Positions 18,389 through 26,969 of a DNA stretch of 48,268 nt are shown here, piece after piece. Made by a program: the position numbers and the translations under genes. Position 1 is the first letter of the stretch, and the number at the start of each line of letters is the position of its first letter. Source of the stretch: Trueperaceae bacterium. Lineage in GTDB: Bacteria; Deinococcota; Deinococci; Deinococcales; Trueperaceae. The stretch lies in contig CP070651.1 of assembly GCA_020354625.1 (NCBI GenBank), positions 574,175 through 622,442 of the forward strand, written 5' to 3'. The notes beneath the pieces are model-generated. The model did no database searches, was not told the DNA's origin, and saw only the letters and a list, made by a program, of their open reading frames with translations.

Positions 18389-19378
18389 TCAAGCGAGGTG
18401 GATAACGGCCCGCACGATCTCCTCACTATCGCTCGTCTGCGCTAGCGCTAAGACGCCGTCGACACCCTCGACCGAAGCGGGTAAGAAGCGCTGGTTCACC
18501 AAGATGCTCGAGCGCCCCCTCGGCTTCAACTCGAACACCTCTCCAACGAGCATGGGGTTGACAGCGTAGCGAATATGGAGTCGACCCTGAATGAGCTTCC
18601 GTAAGCCGAATCGCAGCCAGGCCTCCCCCTCGAGAAGGCTCGGATCTCGTGGCCAGGGGCGCATCCAGGGCGCATGATTTGCGCTCGGCTGTACGATGAT
18701 ATCGGCTCTTTGCCCGTCGAAGTGATCCACCACAGAGGTGTGAAAACCGTCGAGACAGATCGCTACTCCCACGCGGCCAACCGGGGTAGAAATCGTCTTT
18801 ACGTCCGAGAGGTTTCCCGATGACAATCCGATGCTGGATTCCGTTCCAGGATTGAGATAGACTTTGCGCGCCACCCCCAAAACGGACCCCGTCGGCCCGA
18901 AAGTATAGGCTGTGTTATACACGCGTTTGCCCGTTATATATACGCCGCGAACAGGCTCCTCATCGATTGGAGGGAGCATACAGGACCCAGCCACGATCGT
19001 AACCCCGTAGCATCTGGCAGCCTCGGCAAACGCCTGCTGGTAGGCACGATAAACCGGTAGAGCGCGAGAGAGTACAAGCCCCGGCAGACCGAGAACACCG
19101 TGGCGCAAGGAGGCTGTAAACACCTCCTGCCAGTGAGTTCGAAGGAGCTCCCAGATCACCCTTGTGGAATTCGTCTTGCCACGGATCCGGTCGAAGTCTC
19201 CGATCGTAAAGAGTAGCGGGAGACCGATCGCTTCGGGAAAGGCGACCAGCTTCGGTGCCTCGTCCAAGCCGGCGACCGACGCTTTGGTGAGAGACAGCAC
19301 CTTCTGCTTGAAGACCTCGGCACTCCGGTAGTGCTCCAACTCCATGCGTGGCTGAACCGCGATCAAGTGAAACCGCAC
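18389..19378 (-). CDS. Carbon-nitrogen hydrolase (nitrilase superfamily)
   Basis: A 329-residue amidase or nitrilase of the CN_hydrolase family. The catalytic triad is visible as Glu49 (LVAFPEAIGLPL), Lys172 (GVARKVYLNPG) and Cys208 (GVAICLDGFH). The stretch between Glu and Lys is longer than in most members, about 120 residues, which suggests a distinct subfamily. No membrane segments are present, so it is not the lipoprotein acyltransferase Lnt, although it is divergent from the LptFG operon. The GTG at 19378 follows a TACAAT box by five bases and lacks a ribosome site. The substrate is unknown. Confidence 0.85.
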   Translation of the reverse strand: MRFHLIAVQPRMELEHYRSAEVFKQKVLSLTKASVAGLDEAPKLVAFPEAIGLPLLFTIGDFDRIRGKTNSTRVIWELLRTHWQEVFTASLRHGVLGLPGLVLSRALPVYRAYQQAFAEAARCYGVTIVAGSCMLPPIDEEPVRGVYITGKRVYNTAYTFGPTGSVLGVARKVYLNPGTESSIGLSSGNLSDVKTISTPVGRVGVAICLDGFHTSVVDHFDGQRADIIVQPSANHAPWMRPWPRDPSLLEGEAWLRFGLRKLIQGRLHIRYAVNPMLVGEVFELKPRGRSSILVNQRFLPASVEGVDGVLALAQTSDSEEIVRAVIHLA

Positions 19379-19383
19379 ACGGA

Positions 19384-19389
19384 ATTGTA
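19384..19389 (-). promoter_or_regulatory. -10 box of a leaderless promoter for the nitrilase gene
   Basis: TACAAT on the minus strand, five bases before the GTG at 19378. It shares an 85-base divergent region with the lptF promoter. Confidence 0.55.
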
Positions 19390-19451
19390 CCTTCTTCGGC
19401 GCTCAAAGCCTCTTGAGCAGATCGCCCCAACACCTTAGGTCCGATTCCAGC

Positions 19452-19457
19452 TATACT
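19452..19457 (+). promoter_or_regulatory. -10 box of a leaderless promoter for the lptF operon
   Basis: TATACT, one base off the consensus, ends six bases before the GTG at 19464. There is no ribosome site before that GTG. A -35 element is not obvious at the usual distance. Confidence 0.6.
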
Positions 19458-19463
19458 GCCTTG

Positions 19464-20525
19464 GTGCTTCAGCGGCTCGCACGGTACCTTCTCAAAGAGA
19501 CTTCCTCCCTGTACCTGCTCGGCGTGGCAGCGCTCTGTTTATTGTTGTCGATCGACTTCCTCACCGTCTGGGCACGGTTCCTGATCGAACAGAACGCCTC
19601 ACCCGTTACCGTCGGGAGGCTTATGCTTTTCAAACTACCCTGGTTTTTACACCTCTCCTTGCCGGTAGCTGTGGTCTTTGCTGTGCTCCTATCCACAGGC
19701 CGTTTGGCCAAGGACTCGGAGCTCAAGGCTGCCTATGCACTCGGCACCACCCCACTCACCATGCTGGTTCCGCTCTTGGTCTTCGGAATCGGTATCAGCC
19801 TGTTGACCCTTATCAACAACGGCTTTGTCGAACCGAGAGCCGAGGAGGCCTACGACTCACTGGTCGACAGCTTCTTCTACGCGCGCCCCCCCAACGAAGT
19901 TCAAATGAACGTCTCTTATCAGATCGAAGAGGCAGGCGTATACTTCGCCGCCCGAGTCCGGGCGAACGAAGAGAACCGCGAACTCGCCCAGCTTTCCGGC
20001 ATCTTGGTAATCGCAGAAGATGGTGCGACCTTTAGCGCCACACACGGTGAGTGGAACAGCGAGACGCGCACCTGGACGCTCGAAGACACCGAAGTTACAA
20101 GACCCGGAGAGGACCCGGCGAATGAGGGGAGCGTCATCTTGCCCTTCGACCTCGAGGCCGACGCTTCCGAAACACTCGTACGAAGTGAGACGCTGACGCT
20201 CAACGCCCTCCGAACCCGCCTTAGAACCGTAATGCTGGCTGGTGGAGAGACGCGTAACCTGCTGTTCCAGTTCCACAGGCGCATCGCTGATGCCCTCAGT
20301 GCCGCCATCTTCGTGCTCATCGCAGGCACGCTCGGGTTGCGTGTACGGGGAAGGGCGAGTGGGTTCGCCTGGACCATCGTGCTGCTGGTTTCGTTCTGGG
20401 GTGTATGGACACTGGCCGGCAACTTATTCGATACGCGCGTACTCGGCCCCATCACCGCCGCCTGGTTCACGCCGGGACTCGTCGGCATCATCGGGGTCAC
20501 GCTGGCGATTGGTAGGCTGCGCTAG
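19464..20525 (+). CDS. lptF: LptF/LptG family permease, first copy
   Basis: A 353-residue inner-membrane protein of the YjgP/YjgQ family, the membrane part of the Lpt lipid exporter. It has about six membrane segments, three on each side of a large periplasmic domain (about 125-265). Typical pieces are VLQRLARYLLKETSSLYLLG at the start and TGRLAKDSELKAAYALGTTP, the coupling region. The frame is open to 19413, but TATACT six bases before the GTG at 19464 points to a leaderless start there. It is followed two bases later by the second permease. Which of the two equals E. coli LptF is judged by order only. Confidence 0.82.
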   Translation: MLQRLARYLLKETSSLYLLGVAALCLLLSIDFLTVWARFLIEQNASPVTVGRLMLFKLPWFLHLSLPVAVVFAVLLSTGRLAKDSELKAAYALGTTPLTMLVPLLVFGIGISLLTLINNGFVEPRAEEAYDSLVDSFFYARPPNEVQMNVSYQIEEAGVYFAARVRANEENRELAQLSGILVIAEDGATFSATHGEWNSETRTWTLEDTEVTRPGEDPANEGSVILPFDLEADASETLVRSETLTLNALRTRLRTVMLAGGETRNLLFQFHRRIADALSAAIFVLIAGTLGLRVRGRASGFAWTIVLLVSFWGVWTLAGNLFDTRVLGPITAAWFTPGLVGIIGVTLAIGRLR

Positions 20526-20527
20526 CC

Positions 20528-21598
20528 GTGAACCGCTTCAGCCTCTACCTCTTTCGCGAAATCCTACCGCTCTACGGAGCCGGACTCGCTGTTCTACTGC
20601 TGCTATTGCTCGGCAGTTTCTTACTCGGGGTGCTGGCCGAAGTGATCGCCCGTGGCGTTCCCTTACCGCTTGTAGGTCAGTTCCTGCTCTACAAACTGCC
20701 GGCGGCTGCAGGGGCCGGCATCCCCTTAGCGCTCCTCTTCGCCTCGCTTTTGGGGCTCACCCGGCTAAGTCAAGATAGTGAGATCAAAGCGGCACTCTTG
20801 CTCGGGGTCAGCCCAAAACAGTTCGCCAGCCCGATGTTGATGCTCGGCCTAGGGGTGAGTGCCATCAGCTTCATCAACAACGAAGCCTTCGTCCCCTGGA
20901 GCGAGAGGCGAGCGCTCGAGGTCCAAAAAGATATCTTGCTGCAAAGCCCCGATACGCTCTTGCAGGAAGGGAACTTCTTCACCGACGCGTTGGGGCGGAG
21001 CATCTTCATCGAAAATCTCAATCCGGACGGAACCTTTCAGGGAGTAACCGTCATCCAACCGGCAGGCTCCCAAGGCCCAAGAGAGGTCATCATGGCAGAA
21101 GCCGGCACGCTCGACGAAGAGGCCGGGGTCTGGCTCCTTCGCGATCTGCGCTTTATGATCTTTCGCACCAGTCAGTTGGTACTCGACTTCCGAGCCGAAT
21201 CGGCCACTCTTCCCGTACGCGGGCTTTCCGCCGGGATAGTGGGCACCCCCGATCTCACCTACCTCCCCCTCAGGGAGCTCCTCGCCCGCCTCCGTGACGA
21301 TCTTAGACAAGCGAAGCCTGCCGAGTGGACGGCGCTTCACCGCAAAGCCGCAGAACCCCTCGCTGCGACCGCCTTCGCCCTGTTCGCATTAGCAGTAAGC
21401 CTCTACACCTTTCGTCGCGCAGCGCCGCTCGGCATCGTCTCGGTCCTGTTTCTCACCTTTGTCTACTATGCTACCTGGAGCGTGTCGAAGCTGCTTGGCG
21501 CACAAGGAACCCTCCCCGCTTGGGTCGCCGGTTGGACACCTTTCTTGCTCTATATGGTGGTCGGTGGCAGCCTCCTCCTGGTGAGCTGGAAACGCTAA
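20528..21598 (+). CDS. lptG: LptF/LptG family permease, second copy
   Basis: A 356-residue inner-membrane protein of the same YjgP/YjgQ family, expected to pair with the preceding one and with an LptB ATPase encoded elsewhere. It shows the same plan: LYLFREILPLYGAGLAVLLL, the coupling stretch LTRLSQDSEIKAALLLGVSP, a periplasmic beta domain (about 125-250), and three final membrane segments. It starts with GTG at 20528, two bases after the lptF stop. One base separates its stop from the next start. Assignment as LptG rather than LptF is by position. Confidence 0.82.
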   Translation: MNRFSLYLFREILPLYGAGLAVLLLLLLGSFLLGVLAEVIARGVPLPLVGQFLLYKLPAAAGAGIPLALLFASLLGLTRLSQDSEIKAALLLGVSPKQFASPMLMLGLGVSAISFINNEAFVPWSERRALEVQKDILLQSPDTLLQEGNFFTDALGRSIFIENLNPDGTFQGVTVIQPAGSQGPREVIMAEAGTLDEEAGVWLLRDLRFMIFRTSQLVLDFRAESATLPVRGLSAGIVGTPDLTYLPLRELLARLRDDLRQAKPAEWTALHRKAAEPLAATAFALFALAVSLYTFRRAAPLGIVSVLFLTFVYYATWSVSKLLGAQGTLPAWVAGWTPFLLYMVVGGSLLLVSWKR

Positions 21599-21599
21599 C

Positions 21600-24566
21600 G
21601 TGAAGGGACTAAGCCTCATCACGCTGGCAGTAGGGTTTACGCTCTTGCTCACCGGACATGCTGCTCGCATCGAAATCGATACCCAGGGCGATCCCAACAG
21701 CCGTCTGGAGATCCGAAATGTCACGCTCCCAGATGGGACCGAAGTAGAACTCTACATCATCCGGGCGAGACCGGTGATCGTCACCGTCGACGAACAGGAG
21801 CTTGTGGCCGAACACATCGAGTTCGATCTCACCAACCGCCTGATTCGCATCGTCGGCTTCGGAACGTTCACCACCGAATCGGAAACAGTACAGGGCAACG
21901 ACTTGGTCATCGAACTCGAGGAAGAGACCTTCAGGGGAACCGACGTCCTCATCGTCACCGAAGCCATCGACGTCTTCGGTGTCGAAGCGAGCCGCGTACC
22001 GGGGCAGATCAGCGTTGCGTCTGGCGCCTTCAGCCCCTGTAGCCGTTGCAACCAGCGTGTGCACGACTTCGGTTTTTCTGCCAAACGGCTGGAACTCTTC
22101 CCCGGCGACCGCCTGGTCGCCTTCGATGTCACTCTACTCATCAGGGGGGTCGAAATCCTCCCCATCCCGGTCCTGGTTTTGCCCTTGGGTCCCCCCGACA
22201 GACGCCCACGTCTGAGCATCAGCCAAGGGACCGAAAGCGAACGGGCCGAGGTGGAGCTCGACTGGCCCTACGTAGCCGGCTCAAACGCCCTCGGCACCTT
22301 TTCGGTACGCTACTTCGCCGACGTGAATCCGGGCAGCGGCGGGACGATCTTCGACCGGCTTCTAGGAGGACAGATCGACACCAGCTATGTGGGAGGAGCG
22401 GTGGCGCACCGCTTTTTCACCCCTCGAGGGAGTGGAACCTTCGACCTCGAATTCTTGCCGGGTTTTCTCGATGCGAGCGGTGAACGTACAGACGAGGAGT
22501 TCACCACCCGCTTCAACTTCACCACCGAGCCGAGCCTCGACATCCCACAGATCGACCTGCTCGTTGAACGAGACGATGGTGTCCGCCAGGAACTGGTCGA
22601 ATACAACCTGTCGTTGGAAAACACAGCCAATGGGATTCGAGCCCGCTACCAGACGCAAGGTTTCATCGATCTGAACCCCAAAGACGACGTCACGGACCCC
22701 TCCTTCCAGAGCGCCGCCAACCCACGTCGAACCCTGAGCCTCCTCGAGTTCCAGCCCACCGGAGAGACCCCTCTCAGCGCCGGACCGTTTACCGTGCGCG
22801 ACCTGCGGCTCGAGCTCGGCATCTTCGAGGATGCCAGCAACCCCACCAACCGCAGCGCTGCCATTTCTCCACTCGCCACCGAAGGACGGCTCCTCGAACA
22901 GCACACCCTGCAGCTTACTCCCACACCACTCTGGTCGGGGTTCAACCTTAGCGGTGAGACGGCCTTTACGGGGCACTACTACACCACAGCAGAGCGGCTG
23001 ATCGACTGGGACACAAACCTCAGGGCGGTCCAAGACTTCGGTTCGGCCGCATCCTTCAGCGTTACCTTCAGGCGCGATACCAACGAGGGTGAAACACCCT
23101 TCCGCTTCGATCAGATCCCACTGAGCAAGCGAACCGATCTCACCTCGACGTTGCGGGTGACCCCGGCCCCCTGGCTCTCGTTCAGCGCTAGCGAATCGTT
23201 CGTCTTCCTCGACTCCAGGCGGCCTCAATTCGAAGGACTACAGCCCCTGGAGAGCCGTCTCGACCTGTTCCAGAATCTCGACTTTCTCGACATCTCGCTC
23301 AGCAACCGTTACGACTTTCCGGAAGACGACCCCGGTACCTTAGACGCTGAAGTCCGGCTCAGATCCTCAAGCGAGACGGTTCGCACGACGTTCGAGCTTA
23401 CCCACGTCCAGGACCTCAATGCCACCGCAGACCGCATCACCGGACAGATCGCGGATGACACCGAGACCGCCGCCGAGCTCAACCTCAGTCTCGGCCGGTA
23501 TCTATCTGCTAGTGCCAGTAGTGGCTATCGCTTCGCCCCTCCACTCGAAGAGGCACCAGAAATCCCCCGAGAGTTCTGGCGACCTCTCGAGCTCGATCTC
23601 ACCGTGGGCACCACCGACCAAAGCGACCGGCTACCGAGTCTCAATGTCGGCTTCGAGCGGGATCTCAACCTGGGTAGACTCGAGGAGCTCAGCCTGGAAG
23701 CGACCGGCCGTCTCGGCCCGGTCGAGCTCAGCGCCTCACAGGGCTTCGACTTCGTCGAGGAGGAAGGCGCGACCGCCAGCCGTCCCGGTAACAGCCGCAT
23801 CCGCGCCTCCTGGCCCGGTGTGGTCGGCCTCGAGGCCGATGGCTTGACCTTGATCCGCTCTGAGTGGCTCGGCCTTACAGCGGCTGAACAGGTGCCCAAA
23901 ACGTTCACGATCTCACTCCGCGACACGCCGCGTGAACGCGACGAGGCCTGGCGGCTGCGCTACCGAACGACGCGGAACCCTATCGAGAACGAAGCGGGAG
24001 AGATCATAGACTTCACAAACAGCAACACCTCGATCGAAGCCCAAGTGCAACTCCAAGACGTGGTGCTATCGAACGCCCGCTTCACCGTCAACCTCTTTGC
24101 CGACATCAGGCTCCCCGACGAAGACACAGAAGCCGACGGCGCTCTCGAGGCCTGGTTCGTGCGCCGGAGCGACCTCGAAATCCTGGCCGACCTCTACGGC
24201 CGCGTCGGCATCCAGGGGAACCTGCGCTACCAGGAAACCGTCGTGGCGGAGCCGTTCGAGATCACCCGCGCTGCACTGACCATCGACGATTTCACTGTCA
24301 CCGTCAGACCCGTCGGCGACCTGTTCGTAGGTGCCACGTTCGATGACATCTGGGACTTCACCGGCAATACACCCTCTGCAACACCCTACAACTTCCAACC
24401 CACCCTCTTCGTGGCCTGGGACCGCTGCTGCTGGGCCTTAATCGGTTCTTGGGACACCGAGACCGGCCAGCTCAAAATCGCACTAACTACCCCTGGTGGC
24501 ACCGAGGGGTTTGAGCAGGCCTTCGACACCGGGATCGCTTTGCCAGGTCGCATGAGTGATGAGTGA
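21600..24566 (+). CDS. LptD/OstA-like outer-membrane assembly protein
   Basis: A 988-residue exported protein. The signal peptide is MKGLSLITLAVGFTLLLTGH with likely cleavage after GHA. Residues about 25-165 look like an OstA (LptA-like) beta domain. A Cys pair follows in SGAFSPCSRCNQRVHDFGFS, and then LLIRGVEILPIPVLVLPLGP, the stretch at the OstA-to-barrel transition in LptD. The remaining 780 residues alternate polar and aromatic residues as in a beta barrel. It ends without a terminal Phe. It starts with GTG one base after lptG. LptD inserts lipids into the outer leaflet; Deinococcota are not known to make typical LPS, so the cargo here is open. Confidence 0.75.
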   Translation: MKGLSLITLAVGFTLLLTGHAARIEIDTQGDPNSRLEIRNVTLPDGTEVELYIIRARPVIVTVDEQELVAEHIEFDLTNRLIRIVGFGTFTTESETVQGNDLVIELEEETFRGTDVLIVTEAIDVFGVEASRVPGQISVASGAFSPCSRCNQRVHDFGFSAKRLELFPGDRLVAFDVTLLIRGVEILPIPVLVLPLGPPDRRPRLSISQGTESERAEVELDWPYVAGSNALGTFSVRYFADVNPGSGGTIFDRLLGGQIDTSYVGGAVAHRFFTPRGSGTFDLEFLPGFLDASGERTDEEFTTRFNFTTEPSLDIPQIDLLVERDDGVRQELVEYNLSLENTANGIRARYQTQGFIDLNPKDDVTDPSFQSAANPRRTLSLLEFQPTGETPLSAGPFTVRDLRLELGIFEDASNPTNRSAAISPLATEGRLLEQHTLQLTPTPLWSGFNLSGETAFTGHYYTTAERLIDWDTNLRAVQDFGSAASFSVTFRRDTNEGETPFRFDQIPLSKRTDLTSTLRVTPAPWLSFSASESFVFLDSRRPQFEGLQPLESRLDLFQNLDFLDISLSNRYDFPEDDPGTLDAEVRLRSSSETVRTTFELTHVQDLNATADRITGQIADDTETAAELNLSLGRYLSASASSGYRFAPPLEEAPEIPREFWRPLELDLTVGTTDQSDRLPSLNVGFERDLNLGRLEELSLEATGRLGPVELSASQGFDFVEEEGATASRPGNSRIRASWPGVVGLEADGLTLIRSEWLGLTAAEQVPKTFTISLRDTPRERDEAWRLRYRTTRNPIENEAGEIIDFTNSNTSIEAQVQLQDVVLSNARFTVNLFADIRLPDEDTEADGALEAWFVRRSDLEILADLYGRVGIQGNLRYQETVVAEPFEITRAALTIDDFTVTVRPVGDLFVGATFDDIWDFTGNTPSATPYNFQPTLFVAWDRCCWALIGSWDTETGQLKIALTTPGGTEGFEQAFDTGIALPGRMSDE

Positions 24567-24579
24567 TGGGTGATGAGCA
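24552..24579 (+). repeat. 7-bp tandem repeat across the end of the LptD-like gene
   Basis: Four near-identical 7-bp units (ATGAGTG, ATGAGTG, ATGGGTG, ATGAGCA) cover the last codons and stop of the LptD-like gene. They create several overlapping stop and start codons. A change in copy number would alter the C-terminus. Confidence 0.8.
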
Positions 24580-24664
24580 GTGAGAATCGTTGGCCAACCC
24601 CCATTCCGACAAGCACCTCTCCCGTGCCAAAACACCTGAGCTCCGCAGCGAAAGGAACACCACG

Positions 24665-25882
24665 GTGATAAGACCTCCATTCTTAGGCATTTTTCTTTCG
24701 ACCACGCTGCTGATCCCGGCCCTTCTGAGTTGTACCGGTACCGTCGAACCGGGTACGGGAACCTCGACGCTGCTGGTCGTCACCTTCGACGCGGGTAACA
24801 CGATCGCGCTGGTAGAGGACACTTTCGGAACCGAAGGGGCCAGTCTAGAGAGGCTCCGATTCGTCGAGAATAGCGAGCGTACACTCCCTGACCCGGCGGT
24901 GGCAATCGACGTGGTGGACCGGGCCTTCTCCCGCAGCGAACTGTTCGTGCTCAGCCGCGGCCCCAGCCCCAGCTTTACCGCCCAGCTCAGCCGCTACGAC
25001 CTCGAACGGATCGACCCAGGCGATCCATCGGCGTTTGCCCTTACTGATGAGGGGGTTGTTGACTTAAGCCTCCTCTTGGAGAGCGACCCCAATGAGGATA
25101 TCGTCAACCCCTGTCTCACCGACCTGCAAGCATCTCGCTCCGGTCGCTTCGTGGCCCTGCTCGAGCGACAACCCTGTACCGGAGATGATGGCATCATCCA
25201 CCTCGTCGACCTCGAAGAGGAGGAGTTGATTCGGAGCGTCGGTCCTTTTTTACCAGGAAGTAATGCGATCCTGCCCGACCCGGGTTTCTACCTCGACCAA
25301 GACAGCGACACCCTCTTTTTCCTCGTCGCTGAGTTCGGCAACGCCTCGCTGGTCCGACTTTCAATACCCGACGGCAGCCCAGAGATCGTCCCCACTGAGC
25401 AGGAGCAGCGCTTCGAGGGGACGGAGCAGGTCGATTTGGGGCCGGTAGGGAGCTCGCTGGTGGCTTTGAGCCGCGATGAGTTCCAGGCCCTCGACCCAGA
25501 CGACCCGCAGCTTAGTCCGGTGATCGAAACCGGCTCTGGTTCGACCGAGCTCGTCAGCGACCCCTTCCTGGGCACCTCCGAAGTTCTGATCATCGGCTCT
25601 AGAAGCTTAACCGCCCACGACGACATAGCAGATGACACGCCCGATACCGAAGACTCGATCTCTCCCAACATCGTCGGCGGCACTCTCGAGCCGACCCAGG
25701 GCTTCGTCTACCTGCTCGCCAACGGTGGCATCCACATCTTCGACCTCTTGAGCTACCAAAACCGGAGCGCAGCCCAAGAAATCTCCGACCCTAGATTTCT
25801 AGGATTCTTTGGCGTCGATGAACTCGTCAACCCTGGATTCATCACCTGGACGCTGGCGGCAACTTCGGTTGAGACACCTTGA
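24665..25882 (+). CDS. Lipoprotein with possible beta-propeller repeats
   Basis: A 405-residue lipoprotein. The signal peptide runs VIRPPFLGIFLSTTLLIPAL and ends in the lipobox LLSC, giving a mature start at CTGTVEPGTG. The rest is acidic and Ser/Thr-rich and shows repeated units with strands such as STLLVVTFDAGNTIALVEDT, LFVLSRGPS and FVYLLANGGIHIFDLLSYQN, which suggest a beta-propeller, though no known family is recognised. The GTG at 24665 follows GAAAGGAA; the open frame upstream to 24590 lacks these features. It is last in the lpt unit, 98 bases behind the LptD-like gene, so a role at the outer membrane is plausible. Confidence 0.72.
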   Translation: MIRPPFLGIFLSTTLLIPALLSCTGTVEPGTGTSTLLVVTFDAGNTIALVEDTFGTEGASLERLRFVENSERTLPDPAVAIDVVDRAFSRSELFVLSRGPSPSFTAQLSRYDLERIDPGDPSAFALTDEGVVDLSLLLESDPNEDIVNPCLTDLQASRSGRFVALLERQPCTGDDGIIHLVDLEEEELIRSVGPFLPGSNAILPDPGFYLDQDSDTLFFLVAEFGNASLVRLSIPDGSPEIVPTEQEQRFEGTEQVDLGPVGSSLVALSRDEFQALDPDDPQLSPVIETGSGSTELVSDPFLGTSEVLIIGSRSLTAHDDIADDTPDTEDSISPNIVGGTLEPTQGFVYLLANGGIHIFDLLSYQNRSAAQEISDPRFLGFFGVDELVNPGFITWTLAATSVETP

Positions 25883-25900
25883 GAGCAAAACTGCTACGCC

Positions 25901-26902
25901 TCAGCTCGCGCTCACCCGCTCGCCGAGCAGACCCAGGCCGCCGCGTATTTTCCCTAAAAGCTCCGCCTCCACCGCTCGGCGCGCCGTTCTGATCGCGCTC
26001 TGCACCGACCTCCCATCCGAACGTCCATGCCCGATCAAGACGTAACCGTCCACTCCGAGCAACGGCTGTGCCCCGTACTCGGCGGGGTCGAAACGGTCGC
26101 GGATCTTCCTAAGAGCCGGGCGCACCACCAGAGCTGCCAAGCGCACGGGCAAGCTGCTCGAGAGGGCAGTACGAATCATACCGAAGAGCACCCGGGCTTC
26201 CCCTTCGGCGAGCTTGAGCATGACGTTGCCGGTAAAGCCGTCTGTGACTACCACGTCGGTGGTACCCATGAAGAGGTCCCGCCCCTCGACGTTTCCAAAG
26301 AAGTTGATGCCCGGCGTTCCCTTCAGGAGCTCATGGGCCTCCCGGGTGAGGTCGGTCCCCTTCTGGGGCTCCTCGCCGATCGACATCAGCCCCACGGTCG
26401 GCGCCTCTTTTTGATAAAACGCCTCGGCGTAGAGGCTCCCCATCACGGCGAACTGCTGCAGGTGGATGGCACGGTTCTCTGCGTTGGCGCCGACATCGAT
26501 CAAGGCTGCATAGCCACCGACGATCGGGATGTTTGCCAAAATCGCTGGGCGCTCTACCCCACGCAGACGGCCGAGCACCAACAGGGCTGCCGCCATGGTC
26601 GCGCCCGAGTGCCCCATCGAAATACAGGCGCTCGCCTCCCCTTCCTTGACCAGCCGCATCGCCACCATCACGCTGCTCTGTCTACGCCGGCGCACGTCTA
26701 CCGCGCTATCTTCCATGGCGATCACGTCTTCTGCCGGGTGAATCGGCAACTTCTCACCGTGCTTAGCCAGTTCGGCCTCGAGCACGTCCTCGTCACCGAC
26801 GAGGACGACCGGGATCCCCTCCCGAGCCGCGGCCACGGCCCCCTCGACTGCCGCCGCCGGCATGTGGTCGCCCCCCATCGCATCGAGTGCAATCGGCTTC
26901 AT
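25901..26902 (-). CDS. plsX: Phosphate acyltransferase PlsX
   Basis: A 333-residue enzyme that makes acyl-phosphate from acyl-ACP for phospholipid synthesis. The family signature is complete: PIALDAMGGDHMP at the start, then ACISMGHSGATMAAALLVLG, RPAILANIP and VVVTDGFTGNVMLKLAEG. Normal length. The ATG at 26902 has a TATACT box seven bases upstream and no ribosome site, so a leaderless mRNA is likely; an in-frame GTG three bases earlier is possible. It is a single gene rather than part of the usual fabH/fabD cluster, and divergent from a pseudouridine synthase gene. Confidence 0.95.
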   Translation of the reverse strand: MKPIALDAMGGDHMPAAAVEGAVAAAREGIPVVLVGDEDVLEAELAKHGEKLPIHPAEDVIAMEDSAVDVRRRRQSSVMVAMRLVKEGEASACISMGHSGATMAAALLVLGRLRGVERPAILANIPIVGGYAALIDVGANAENRAIHLQQFAVMGSLYAEAFYQKEAPTVGLMSIGEEPQKGTDLTREAHELLKGTPGINFFGNVEGRDLFMGTTDVVVTDGFTGNVMLKLAEGEARVLFGMIRTALSSSLPVRLAALVVRPALRKIRDRFDPAEYGAQPLLGVDGYVLIGHGRSDGRSVQSAIRTARRAVEAELLGKIRGGLGLLGERVSAS

Positions 26903-26909
26903 CACATCA

Positions 26910-26915
26910 AGTATA
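26910..26915 (-). promoter_or_regulatory. -10 box of a leaderless promoter for plsX
   Basis: TATACT on the minus strand ends seven bases before the plsX ATG at 26902. It is one of two leaderless promoters back to back in this 67-base region. Confidence 0.6.
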
Positions 26916-26957
26916 GCGCCTGAAACGAGGCTGACGCTCCACCTTCAAACGAGCGGG

Positions 26958-26963
26958 TAGACT
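26958..26963 (+). promoter_or_regulatory. -10 box of a leaderless promoter for the pseudouridine synthase gene
   Basis: TAGACT is followed by six bases and the GTG at 26970. The intervening GAGGTG is too close to serve as a ribosome site. Confidence 0.5.
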
Positions 26964-26969
26964 GAGGTG

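Noticed and set aside
18389-19378. Apolipoprotein N-acyltransferase (Lnt) next to the lpt genes
   Set aside because: The protein has the nitrilase triad but no membrane segments.
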